A stretch of DNA of 64,000 nt from contig JACAEF010000022.1 in NCBI GenBank assembly GCA_013388985.1, positions 1 to 64,000 of the forward strand, written 5' to 3'. Within the stretch, counting starts at the first letter, position 1. Each line of letters begins with the position of its first letter. Under the pieces are notes generated by a model. That model was not told the DNA's origin. It was given only the letters and a program-made list of their open reading frames with translations, and did not search any database. This stretch comes from Rhodocyclaceae bacterium (GTDB lineage: Bacteria; Pseudomonadota; Gammaproteobacteria; Burkholderiales; Rhodocyclaceae). The position numbers and the translations under genes were made by a program. Shown piece after piece: positions 52,426 through 60,289 of the stretch.

Positions 52426-54331
52426 AGTCCTTGATCGCGTCCGCGCCGATCAGGGTCGGCGTCACCCCCATACCGTAAGTGAATTCGCCGACGTTCGGAT
52501 TGACCGGCCGGTCGGTGATGACCTCGCCGACGGCATAGGGCCGGCCGTCCTGATGCGCAAAGCCTTCCGCCGGGCGGCGGTAGTAGCGCAGGGTGAAGGG
52601 CGTGGCGGGAAAGACGTCCTTGCCGAAATCGTAGCTTTGCGTCGCCACCACCATCCGGTAGCGACGCGCGGCCTCCAATGCATCGGCTTCCGGCGGGATG
52701 AAGAGTTCGGCACGGATGCGGCCCTCGGCGTCGAGATGGCCGCCCTTCGCGGTGAAGGCGCGCATGAGCGCCTGGCGCGCTTTCTGCGCCGCGAGCAGGC
52801 TCTCGACGTCGCCGCGCTCGACATGTGGCGCGAGTGCCGGCCAGCCGGAAATCTCGCGGGCGAAGAAGGCTTCGAGCGCAGCGGGCATGTCGCCGTAGAG
52901 CGAGGCGCCGACGACGTGGTCGAGAAACACGGCGAACTCGCCGCGGCCGAGCTGGCGGTTTTTCGGCTCGGGCAGCGACAGGGTTTTCGTCGCCGCCCGG
53001 TAGCCGAGGTAATCCATCTCGCGCCAGCCGGCGCTGCCTTTCAGCTGGCGCGGGAAGGCCCAGGTCGAATCGATGGTGTTGCCGGTGCCGGAAGTCCAGG
53101 TCGGATAGCCGCCGACTTCGGACTGGCGCACGTTGCCCGAATGGCAGCCGACGCACTGCACGAGCTCGGACGGCTTCTGCGGCCGCAGCCGGCCCTGGGC
53201 GTCCTCGATCCAGCCGGCGAGCAGCCAGCCGACGCCGTTCTCGATCCAGCCCTGTTTGGAATGGGCGATAGCGGGCGCCGATTCTTCCTTCAGGGCAAGG
53301 CCGAATTCGTCCGGCTCCCACGGCTGCCGCTTCATCATCCAGCGAATTTCCTTGACGCGCGTCGCGCGCGCGCCGTCCTTCGCCACATCGACGTAGTGCA
53401 GCGGATGCGCGAACTCGGTGCCGAGCGGATACTGACCGCGCACGCGCTCGATCTTTCTCGCCATGCCCAGGTAGTGCGGCGGATCGTCGGGGCGCGCGCG
53501 TTCCTGGATGTGGCGCGCGAGCAGGTCGAGATTGGCCGCGTAGGTCGAAAGATCGAAGCGCCCGGCCTCGTCCTTCATGAACTCGACGGGCAGGCGGATA
53601 TAGACGCCCGAGACGCTGCCGGAGAACGGCGTGAAGATGCCGTAGGGCATGAAGTTGATCGCGCGCCAGCCGGTGTTCCAGCCCCGGCCGTCGTGCCAGA
53701 TCGCATGGGGACCGCGCGTTTTCGCGCGCACGAAGCCGTCTTCCTGCGCCGGCAGGTCGGTAGGATTGAGCGCAGGGAAGAGCCGGAATGGATGTTCGAT
53801 GCCGCTATCCCAGTCCGGGGTTTTCTTCGGCCGCCGGGCATAGGCCGCGCGCCAGTTGTCTTCCTCGATCCAATGCGCCATGTCCCAGCGGGCGGGATCG
53901 ATGCGGCGCTTCGCCAGCTCGGCGCGCAGCTTTTCCGGGAACAGCGTGTTGCGCCAGGGATTGATGCTGGCATTGGGCGTGAAGGGCAGATTGAACGAAC
54001 CGAAGGCGTATTCGGCCTGCAGGTCGCCGACGTTCGGATTCGCGCCGGCCTGCGGGTTGTTGTTGCCAAGCTTCCTCTTCCAGACGCCGTCGGTGTGGCA
54101 GAACAGGCAGGCGTTTTGCGTGCCGCCGCTCGTCTCGATATAGCACTGCGCCGGAATGTGGGCGTGCGGGTTGGGAAAGCGCGCGCGGTCGAAGACCTCG
54201 CCGCGCAGGGGTTTGTATTCGCCGGCTTGAACGGTACCGACAAGCCAGACCAAGGACCACGGTAGGCAATGGCGAAGGACCGTGGCGAACGGACGCAGGG
54301 CAAGGCGCACGGAGCGCAGGAGGCGAGACAT
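52406..54331 (-). CDS. Exported di-haem cytochrome c-like protein, unknown function
   Basis: About 641 residues from ATG 54331 (frame open to 54376). A basic leader and hydrophobic PWSLVWLVGTVQAG form the signal peptide. Two CxxCH haem sites are present: CLFCH near residue 75 and CVGCH near the middle. The rest is not a family I can name, although WDSGIEHPFRLFPALN, MPYGIFTPFSGSVSGVYIR and TGTGNTIDSTWAFPRQL look like conserved blocks. It lies between phoX and the desaturase on the same strand; it could pass electrons in the periplasm. Confidence 0.78.
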   Translation of the reverse strand: MSRLLRSVRLALRPFATVLRHCLPWSLVWLVGTVQAGEYKPLRGEVFDRARFPNPHAHIPAQCYIETSGGTQNACLFCHTDGVWKRKLGNNNPQAGANPNVGDLQAEYAFGSFNLPFTPNASINPWRNTLFPEKLRAELAKRRIDPARWDMAHWIEEDNWRAAYARRPKKTPDWDSGIEHPFRLFPALNPTDLPAQEDGFVRAKTRGPHAIWHDGRGWNTGWRAINFMPYGIFTPFSGSVSGVYIRLPVEFMKDEAGRFDLSTYAANLDLLARHIQERARPDDPPHYLGMARKIERVRGQYPLGTEFAHPLHYVDVAKDGARATRVKEIRWMMKRQPWEPDEFGLALKEESAPAIAHSKQGWIENGVGWLLAGWIEDAQGRLRPQKPSELVQCVGCHSGNVRQSEVGGYPTWTSGTGNTIDSTWAFPRQLKGSAGWREMDYLGYRAATKTLSLPEPKNRQLGRGEFAVFLDHVVGASLYGDMPAALEAFFAREISGWPALAPHVERGDVESLLAAQKARQALMRAFTAKGGHLDAEGRIRAELFIPPEADALEAARRYRMVVATQSYDFGKDVFPATPFTLRYYRRPAEGFAHQDGRPYAVGEVITDRPVNPNVGEFTYGMGVTPTLIGADAIKDYVPLLE

Positions 54332-54406
54332 ACCTGTCAGGTAGGCGAGCCTACGAGCACCGCGCAACGCTGCCATGCGTTCGCGCAGCAGGTCGTTCGC
54401 CGTTGT

Positions 54407-56326
54407 CTAGAACGCCGGCAAGCCGCTGATATAGCCGACATGCGCTTCGAGCCGCCAGTTGTTCGTACCGTGGCGGTTCTTGCCGAAGACCTCGCCGGCA
54501 CGCGCCTCCAGTCGCGCCTTCAGATCGGCCGGTGCCGACTTGACCCAGTCGCCGCCCTGGTGCTGCGTGTTGCCGAGGATGTAGGCATGGCCACCGATGT
54601 CCTCGTAGACCTTGAGACCCGTCGCCTCGGCGCCGGCGGCCACACTCATGATGCGCGCGAGCTTTTGCGTGTCGATGTTGTAGGCCCAGACGAAGTTGTT
54701 CATGTGCGTGCCGGAATCCTCGCCGATGAACAGCGTGCGCATCTTTTCCGAATAGAACAGGTTGTCCGGGTTGGCGATGAACTCGGGATCGGCGGTGTTG
54801 CCCTTGGCGTCGACCGGAATCGGCCGGCCGAGCAGCATCGGCTCGACGTAGGCGCGCACCGGCACGAACTCCGAGGCGATCGGATTGCCCTCGGTGTCCT
54901 TCTGGCCGCCGGCCATGTCGAAGGTGTAGGTCGCGCCGGCGAGGTTTTCCTTGAGGCGGATGTCATCATGCGGGCCGCCATCCTTGCCGCGCATCGAGCT
55001 CTGGATGTAGCTGATCGCGTAGTAGAGCTTCTTGTCCGGATGGTTGATCGCCAGGCCCTCGCCCTTGGTGAATTCGGTCGTCGCGCCCAAGTAGGCCGCG
55101 TAACGACGCGTCTCCAAGAAGGCCGCCGCCGTCTCCATGCCGGGCTTCAACTTGAGCCAGACGGTCTCGGCGGAGCCGGCGCGCGTCGGCACAAAGCCGG
55201 GCTTCTCGGTAAGCGAGAATTCGAAGATATCGTCGATCGTGATGCCGCGGTCGATGAGCGCCTTGATCTCGTCGTAATGGCTGCTGCCCAGGCGCACCCA
55301 GCGGATGTCGGCCTTGCCGCCGTCCGCGCCGTCCTCGGCGGTCTGCTGCCACTTGGCGGCGTAGAGCGTGCCGCCGGCCTTGGGATCGTTGGCCCGGTTG
55401 GCGACGAACATGAAGAAGCCCGCGTAGGTGCCGTCGTCGCCAAGGAAGGCGGTCTTGCCGTCGTTGGCGAACTGGGCGAGTTCCCAGGTGCCGCGGCCCA
55501 TCTCGTAGTGCTTGGTGACATCAAAGCCGCCGTCCGGCTTGACCGCGACCTCGGTCGCGTAACCGTAGTGGTAGGGGTTGGCTTCCTTCTTGCTGCGGAA
55601 ATAGACCTCGCTCATCGCCTTGAGACCAGCCTTCTGTTTCTTGAACTCCTTCTCGCCCGGCACGAACTGCAGGTCGTAATCCTCCTCGCCCGCGAGATGC
55701 GTGTTCCACGGCGTGTGCGAGGCGTTGCAGAAGATCCAGCCGCCGTGCACCGACGAGAAGTCGATGGGCCGCTGGCTTTTCACCTTGAGCTGGCCGGTCT
55801 TCTTGTCCTGGACGAGCTCCGAGAGGTTCATCGTCATCGGCATGCGCGACTGCCAGCCCTCGGCCTTGTTGGCGACCTGGCCGTCGGCGAGCACGTCGTC
55901 GTATTCCCAGTGCGTGACCAGGAACAGTTTGCCGCCGGTCTGGATCAGCGTGTTGGCGTCGGCCGTTTCGGAGAGCGCCGGGTCGCCCTTGGGCTCGATG
56001 ATCGGGTTCATGTCGACATCGAACAACTGACCGGCGGCGTAGCGCTTGCCCTTGTGCGTGGCGATCACGTCGGTGTTCTTGTAGAGCGTGTGGTAGGCGA
56101 GCGGATAGACGCGCTCCTTGCCGTTGGAGAAGGTGACCTTGGCCTTGGCCGTCGTGTAGTTGCGGATCATCTCGTCGTCGGTCTGCGGCGCCGGCATGGC
56201 GATGAATTCGACCTTGACGGCCTTGACCCGATGCGCGTCTTTGGACCGATCCTCGGCCTGAGCGGCCACCGGCGCGGCAAGCGCCAACGTCAGCACCAGA
56301 GCGAATTTGCGTCGTTGCATGTTCAT
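54407..56326 (-). CDS. phoX: PhoX-type alkaline phosphatase (DUF839)
   Basis: 639 residues from ATG 56326, after GGAGG. The signal peptide NMQRRKFALVLTLALAAPVAAQA contains RR but not a full Tat consensus. GGWIFCNASHTPWNTHLAGEEDY, RGTWELAQF, GEGLAINHPDKKLYYAIS and FIGEDSGTHMNNFVWAYN are PhoX/DUF839 blocks; PhoX uses Ca and Fe and releases Pi from phosphomonoesters outside the cell. Overlaps the small zinc-ribbon gene as ATGA. Only an isolated CTGTCAT half-site (56380-56374) is seen upstream. Confidence 0.88.
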   Translation of the reverse strand: MNMQRRKFALVLTLALAAPVAAQAEDRSKDAHRVKAVKVEFIAMPAPQTDDEMIRNYTTAKAKVTFSNGKERVYPLAYHTLYKNTDVIATHKGKRYAAGQLFDVDMNPIIEPKGDPALSETADANTLIQTGGKLFLVTHWEYDDVLADGQVANKAEGWQSRMPMTMNLSELVQDKKTGQLKVKSQRPIDFSSVHGGWIFCNASHTPWNTHLAGEEDYDLQFVPGEKEFKKQKAGLKAMSEVYFRSKKEANPYHYGYATEVAVKPDGGFDVTKHYEMGRGTWELAQFANDGKTAFLGDDGTYAGFFMFVANRANDPKAGGTLYAAKWQQTAEDGADGGKADIRWVRLGSSHYDEIKALIDRGITIDDIFEFSLTEKPGFVPTRAGSAETVWLKLKPGMETAAAFLETRRYAAYLGATTEFTKGEGLAINHPDKKLYYAISYIQSSMRGKDGGPHDDIRLKENLAGATYTFDMAGGQKDTEGNPIASEFVPVRAYVEPMLLGRPIPVDAKGNTADPEFIANPDNLFYSEKMRTLFIGEDSGTHMNNFVWAYNIDTQKLARIMSVAAGAEATGLKVYEDIGGHAYILGNTQHQGGDWVKSAPADLKARLEARAGEVFGKNRHGTNNWRLEAHVGYISGLPAF

Positions 56327-56547
56327 GAAGCCTCCATTCGGTCGGAACCGGTTACGGATTGTCCTGGACAAAGATGACAGTTTCGTTGCGTGCCATCACC
56401 GTGCGGGTTGAACGTCAGGTTGGGATCGGGCAGCATGCCGTGATATGCGGTCAGCACCTGCTCACAGGCGGCGCATAGCAGTGAATCGAACAGACGCTCG
56501 CGTCGGGACAGGGGCACGCCGCAGCGGCAACAATATCTCGGTGTCAT
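56323..56547 (-). CDS. Small cysteine-rich (zinc-ribbon-like) protein between olsA and phoX
   Basis: 74 residues starting MTPRYCCRCGVPLSRRERLF. Cysteine pairs C6/C7-x-C9 and C25-x2-C28 look like a zinc ribbon; a further CHLC lies near residue 55. Its ATG overlaps the olsA stop (ATGA) and its TGA overlaps the phoX start (ATGA), so three genes are chained. The family is not recognised. The overlaps and low chance of ordered Cys pairs support it as a gene. Confidence 0.65.
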   Translation of the reverse strand: MTPRYCCRCGVPLSRRERLFDSLLCAACEQVLTAYHGMLPDPNLTFNPHGDGTQRNCHLCPGQSVTGSDRMEAS

Positions 56548-57374
56548 GACTGCCCGGCGAGCACGACGTCCGGCTCGATGACAGCGGGCGCTTCGTCGGT
56601 TGGTGCTTCGGCCTGCGGTCTGCCGCCATGCTGGCCGAGATGCCATTCGATCGCGGCATGGCAGTGCCGCGCCAGTTCGCGCCGCTCGCAGCGCGCGGCG
56701 TCGAGCGCGGCGAGCACGCGCACTTCCGCGGTCAATCCCCCCGCACAGGCGACGGCGCGCAGGCATTGCCACAGCGTCGTGTCGCCCTCGTAGGCCGGCG
56801 CGCGGCTTGCATCGCCACGACGATCGAGATAGCGCAAGGCAAGCGGAATCACTGTCCGCCGGGCGTCGATCGCGCTCTGGAACAACGCGGCATGGAACGG
56901 CAGCACGCGCTCGCCGCAGGTGGTCGTGCCCTCGGGAAACACGGCGACATGCGCGCCGGTCTGTAAATGATCGATCATCCTCTCGCGCGTGCGCTGCGCG
57001 GCGGCACGTGATCCGCGTTCGAGGAAGATCGTCTCGGTACGCGCGCACAGCCAGCCGATCAGCGGCCAGTCGCGCACCTCGGCCTTGCTGACGAAGGCGG
57101 CGGGCGCCAGCGCGTTGATGACGAAGATGTCGAGCCAGGAGATGTGGTTGCAGACCACCAGCCCCGCTGGCAGTGCCGCCTTGCCAGCGCCGGTTTTCAG
57201 GCGGATGCCGAGCATCTCGAGCAGCTGGCGCGACCAGCGCTGCTTGAGCGCGCGTCGCCAGCGCAGGCTGATCCAGGGGTAGACCGCCGCGACCGTCGCC
57301 ATGCCCCAGAGGAGATGCACGCCGACACGCGCCAGACGAAAGGCGGCGCGGATTTCGCTCAGCCAGGTCTTCAG
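56544..57374 (-). CDS. olsA: 1-acyl-glycerol-3-phosphate/lyso-ornithine-lipid acyltransferase (PlsC/OlsA type)
   Basis: 276 residues if read from CTG 57374, which overlaps the olsB stop as CTGA. No ATG/GTG/TTG gives a full N-terminus; GTG within GVHLLWG is the next option. LPAGLVVCNHISWLDIFVINAL has the HX4D acyltransferase motif and FPEGTTTCGERVLPFHAALFQ the acceptor motif. Directly behind olsB, it should O-acylate lyso-ornithine lipid to ornithine lipid, although PlsC activity cannot be excluded. Confidence 0.87.
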   Translation of the reverse strand: MKTWLSEIRAAFRLARVGVHLLWGMATVAAVYPWISLRWRRALKQRWSRQLLEMLGIRLKTGAGKAALPAGLVVCNHISWLDIFVINALAPAAFVSKAEVRDWPLIGWLCARTETIFLERGSRAAAQRTRERMIDHLQTGAHVAVFPEGTTTCGERVLPFHAALFQSAIDARRTVIPLALRYLDRRGDASRAPAYEGDTTLWQCLRAVACAGGLTAEVRVLAALDAARCERRELARHCHAAIEWHLGQHGGRPQAEAPTDEAPAVIEPDVVLAGQS

Positions 57375-58141
57375 CTTTGCCGCTCCACGAAGTGCCGGGC
57401 ATAGCGCGCATCGACGCGGCTCATCGGCAGCAGCAGCAACAGGTCGGCGGTGTTGAAATCCGGATCCCAGGCCGGCTCGCCGCACACCCAGGCGCCGGCA
57501 CGCAGATAGCCTTTGATCAACGGCGGCACCTCGGGATCCGGCAATGCCCAGATGCGGTCGAGCGGCAGCGGATGGCGCGGGAAAACGTGGTATTCGGGCG
57601 GCGCCATATGCGCGGCGAGGGCATGATAGATGCCGACTGCATTGTGGCCGCCATCCTGCATGCCGATGCTGGCGCAGCCGATCAGGTATTCGTAGCCGTT
57701 CTCGCACATGTAGCGCGCCAAACCGGACCACAGCAGCGCGATCGTCGCGCCGGTGCGATATTCCGGATCGATGCAGGAGCGGCCGACCTCGACGATGCGC
57801 GGACGCAGATGGGCCAGGCGCGTGAGATCGAATTCGTTTTCCGAGTAATAGCTGCCGACCTTGCGCGCCGCCTGCGGCGAGAGGATGCGATAAGTGCCGA
57901 CGATGCGGCCGTTGGCTTCGTCGCGCACGATCAGATGCTCGCAGTAGGGATCGTAGAAGTCCTGATCGACGCCGGGCATGCGCGTCGGCAGCGTGGCGCC
58001 GAGTTCTTCGGCGAAGACGCGCCAGCGCAGCTTCTGCGCGGCGAGGATTTCGCTGTCGCATTGCGCCAGGGCGACATGCAGCCGGGGGCGCGCCGGGCGC
58101 AGCAGGCTGGCGCGTTCTCGCAGTTCATTCCGGTTTTCCAT
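57371..58141 (-). CDS. olsB: Ornithine N-acyltransferase OlsB (GNAT/hemolysin-like)
   Basis: 256 residues from ATG 58141 with ribosome site AAAGGAGA. QCDSEILAAQKLRWRVFAEELGA, FDLTRLAHLRPRIVEVGRSCI and YEYLIGCASIGMQDGG match the OlsB family, which transfers a 3-hydroxyacyl chain to ornithine, the first step of the phosphorus-free ornithine lipid. A four-unit Pho-box array with a correctly placed -10 lies just upstream. Confidence 0.88.
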   Translation of the reverse strand: MENRNELRERASLLRPARPRLHVALAQCDSEILAAQKLRWRVFAEELGATLPTRMPGVDQDFYDPYCEHLIVRDEANGRIVGTYRILSPQAARKVGSYYSENEFDLTRLAHLRPRIVEVGRSCIDPEYRTGATIALLWSGLARYMCENGYEYLIGCASIGMQDGGHNAVGIYHALAAHMAPPEYHVFPRHPLPLDRIWALPDPEVPPLIKGYLRAGAWVCGEPAWDPDFNTADLLLLLPMSRVDARYARHFVERQS

Positions 58142-58175
58142 GGCCGGTCTCCTTTTCTCACGTTGGGATGCGCGC

Positions 58176-58231
58176 ACTCTAGGCACCGGCGATGACGGGA
58201 TTTTGACGCCGCGGTGACGAAGCGATGACGC
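58176..58231 (-). promoter_or_regulatory. Four-unit Pho-box array and -10 of olsB
   Basis: Minus strand half-sites GCGTCAT, TCGTCAC, GCGTCAA and CCGTCAT begin at 58231, 58220, 58209 and 58198, an exact 11-bp period. TAGAGT (58181-58176) follows after 10 nt and the olsB ATG lies 35 nt further. Confidence 0.72.
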
Positions 58232-58284
58232 CGCCGGCGGGTTTGCCATCGTTTTGTAACGCACCCGCGCGATGATGATTCGTC

Positions 58285-59487
58285 ATGCGCGTGCTGATGA
58301 TCTCCGACGTCTTTTTTCCCCGCATCAACGGCGTTTCGACTTCCATCGACTCCTTCCGCCATGCCCTCGCGCATCGAGGCATCGAGGTGCGCGTGATCGC
58401 GCCGGCCTATCCCGCGCCCCACGCCGACGACGAACGCATCCTGCGCGTGCCGGCCCGGCGCGTGCCGCTCGATCCCGAGGACCGCCTGATGCGCGGCTCG
58501 GCACTGGACGAAACGCTCTCTCGCCTCGCTGCCGAACGCTTCGACCTCGTCCATGTGCAGACGCCCTTCGCCGCGCACTATGCCGGTCTGCGCTTCGCGC
58601 GGCAGAAACGGCTGCCATGCCTGGCCACCTATCACACGCATTTCGAGGAATATCTCCATAACTATGTCCCGCTGATGCCGAAGGCGGCGCTGCGCGCTTT
58701 CGCCCGCGCCCTCGCCCGGCGCCAGTGCAATGCGCTCGACGGCGTCGTCGTGCCTTCCAGCGCGATGGAGGAAACGCTGGTGTCTTATGGCGTGACGACG
58801 CCGCTCTACCGCGTGCCGACCGGCATCCCGGTCGAGCATTTCGCGCTGGCGTGCCGTTCCGCCAGCGCCGACTTTCGCCGCCGCTTCGACATTCCGGCAC
58901 GGGCGCCGCTGGCCTTGTATGTCGGGCGCGCCGCGCACGAGAAGAACATCGGCTTCCTGCTCGAAGCCCTGCCGCATGCACATGCGCGCATCCCCGGCCT
59001 GATGCTGGTCATCGCCGGCGAGGGGCCGGCGCTGCCCGCCTTGAGACGCCAGGCGGCGGCGCTCGGCATCGTCGAGAACGTGCGCTTCGTCGGCTATCTC
59101 GACCGCATGCGCGAACTGCCCGCCTGTTATGCGGCCGCCGATGTGTTCGTGTTCGCCTCGCGCACCGAGACGCAGGGCCTCGTGCTGCTCGAGGCGATGG
59201 CGGCCGGTCTGCCGGTGCTGGCGTTTTCCGCGCTCGGCACGCGCGAGATCGTCGAGCCGCGCCGCGGCGCGATGCCGGCACCACAGGAGACGCGGGCTTT
59301 CGGCGCCGCGCTGGCCGAGCTGATCGAGGATGTGCCGCGGCGCCGGGCGATGGCGCACGAGGCGCGCACCTTCGCGCAGGAATGGACCACCGAGGCCTGC
59401 GCGCGGCGACTCGCCGAGGCGTATCGCTCGGTCCATGCCCGGCATGCATCGTCACAGCCGCGTCATGAAAGATTCATCACCCCGTAG
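58285..59487 (+). CDS. GT4 glycosyltransferase, likely glycolipid synthesis (first of two)
   Basis: 400 residues, GT-B fold. SDVFFPRINGVSTSIDSFRHAL is the N-terminal acceptor loop, HTHFEEYLHNYVP and VPTGIPVEHF are central, and RTETQGLVLLEAMAAGLPV is the donor motif with paired Glu. Similar to diacylglycerol glucosyl/mannosyltransferases. Next to plcP it is expected to glycosylate diacylglycerol. The 3' end contains the plcP Pho box, and a degenerate dispersed element encodes CRSASADF mid-protein. Confidence 0.85.
   Translation: MRVLMISDVFFPRINGVSTSIDSFRHALAHRGIEVRVIAPAYPAPHADDERILRVPARRVPLDPEDRLMRGSALDETLSRLAAERFDLVHVQTPFAAHYAGLRFARQKRLPCLATYHTHFEEYLHNYVPLMPKAALRAFARALARRQCNALDGVVVPSSAMEETLVSYGVTTPLYRVPTGIPVEHFALACRSASADFRRRFDIPARAPLALYVGRAAHEKNIGFLLEALPHAHARIPGLMLVIAGEGPALPALRRQAAALGIVENVRFVGYLDRMRELPACYAAADVFVFASRTETQGLVLLEAMAAGLPVLAFSALGTREIVEPRRGAMPAPQETRAFGAALAELIEDVPRRRAMAHEARTFAQEWTTEACARRLAEAYRSVHARHASSQPRHERFITP
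58851..58875 (+). repeat. Dispersed 23-bp element, copy 11 (in CDS)
   Basis: GTGCCGTTCCGCCAGCGCCG then ACTTT; one core mismatch. In frame in the first glycosyltransferase, translated CRSASADF. Confidence 0.82.
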
Positions 59488-59490
59488 CAT
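59449..59490 (+). promoter_or_regulatory. Pho-box array and -10 of plcP, inside the preceding gene
   Basis: TCGTCAC-AGCC-GCGTCAT-GAAA-GATTCAT: three half-sites with exact 11-bp period (59449-59477), then TAGCAT (59485-59490) after 7 nt. It overlaps the last codons of the first glycosyltransferase gene. Confidence 0.6.
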
Positions 59491-59511
59491 TGCCGTCGCA
59501 TGCTGCGCGGC

Positions 59512-60288
59512 ATGAAGGTACGCAGCATTTTTCTCTCCGATCTCCATCTCGGCACGCGCGGCTGCCAGGCCGACAGCCTGATCGCCTTCCTGCGTCACTA
59601 CGAGGCCGAGTTCCTGTTCCTGCTCGGCGACATCGTCGATTTCTGGGCGATGAAGCGCGGCATCCACTGGACGGCCGCGCAGAACACCGTGGTGCAGAAG
59701 ATCCTGCGCCGCGCGCGCCACGGCGAGAAGGTGATGCTGATTCCCGGCAATCACGACGAGGCGCTGCGCGAATACGTCGGCGCCCGCTTCGGCGACATCC
59801 AGATCGCCGCCGAACACATCCACGAAACCGCGGCAGGCCGCCGTCTGCTGCTCTTGCACGGCGACGAATTCGATCAGGTGACCAAGCATCACCGCTGGCT
59901 CGCCATCCTCGGCGACATCGGCTACAACCTGCTGGTACGCGCCAACGCTTACCTGTCGTGGCTGCGCCGCAGCCTGCGCATCTCCGGCTACTGGTCGCTC
60001 GCCGGGTATGCCAAGCGCCGGGTCAAGCGGGCCGTCTCGTTCATCTGCGATTTCGAGGACGCCGTCATCCGCATGGTGCGCGAACGCGGCCTCGACGGCA
60101 TCGTCTGCGGCCACATCCACAGCGCCAGCCTGTGCGACAAGGAGGGGGTGCTCTACGTCAATTGCGGCGACTGGGTCGATAGCTGCACGGCGATCGTCGA
60201 ACATCTCGACGGCCGCCTCGAACTGATCGAATGGCGCCAAGCCGCCAGCAACGTCGTCCCGCTGCACGCGACGCGCGCGGCGGCATGA
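59512..60288 (+). CDS. plcP: PlcP-type metallophosphoesterase (phospholipase C for lipid remodelling)
   Basis: 258 residues from ATG 59512 (ATG 59500 possible; 59512 fits the predicted transcription start better). Calcineurin-like metal ligands in order: SDLHLG, LLGDIVDFWAMK, IPGNHDE, LHGDEFD and CGHIHSA. It resembles LpxH, but the context (two GT4 genes, ornithine-lipid genes, Pho boxes) matches PlcP, which removes the phosphate head group from phosphatidyl lipids to give diacylglycerol under Pi starvation. LpxH-like hydrolase remains an alternative. Confidence 0.83.
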   Translation: MKVRSIFLSDLHLGTRGCQADSLIAFLRHYEAEFLFLLGDIVDFWAMKRGIHWTAAQNTVVQKILRRARHGEKVMLIPGNHDEALREYVGARFGDIQIAAEHIHETAAGRRLLLLHGDEFDQVTKHHRWLAILGDIGYNLLVRANAYLSWLRRSLRISGYWSLAGYAKRRVKRAVSFICDFEDAVIRMVRERGLDGIVCGHIHSASLCDKEGVLYVNCGDWVDSCTAIVEHLDGRLELIEWRQAASNVVPLHATRAAA

Positions 60289-60289
60289 A

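Noticed and set aside
56358-56391. Possible Pho box before phoX
   Set aside because: Only one half-site (CTGTCAT) fits; neighbouring 11-bp units do not match, so it is not listed as a feature.
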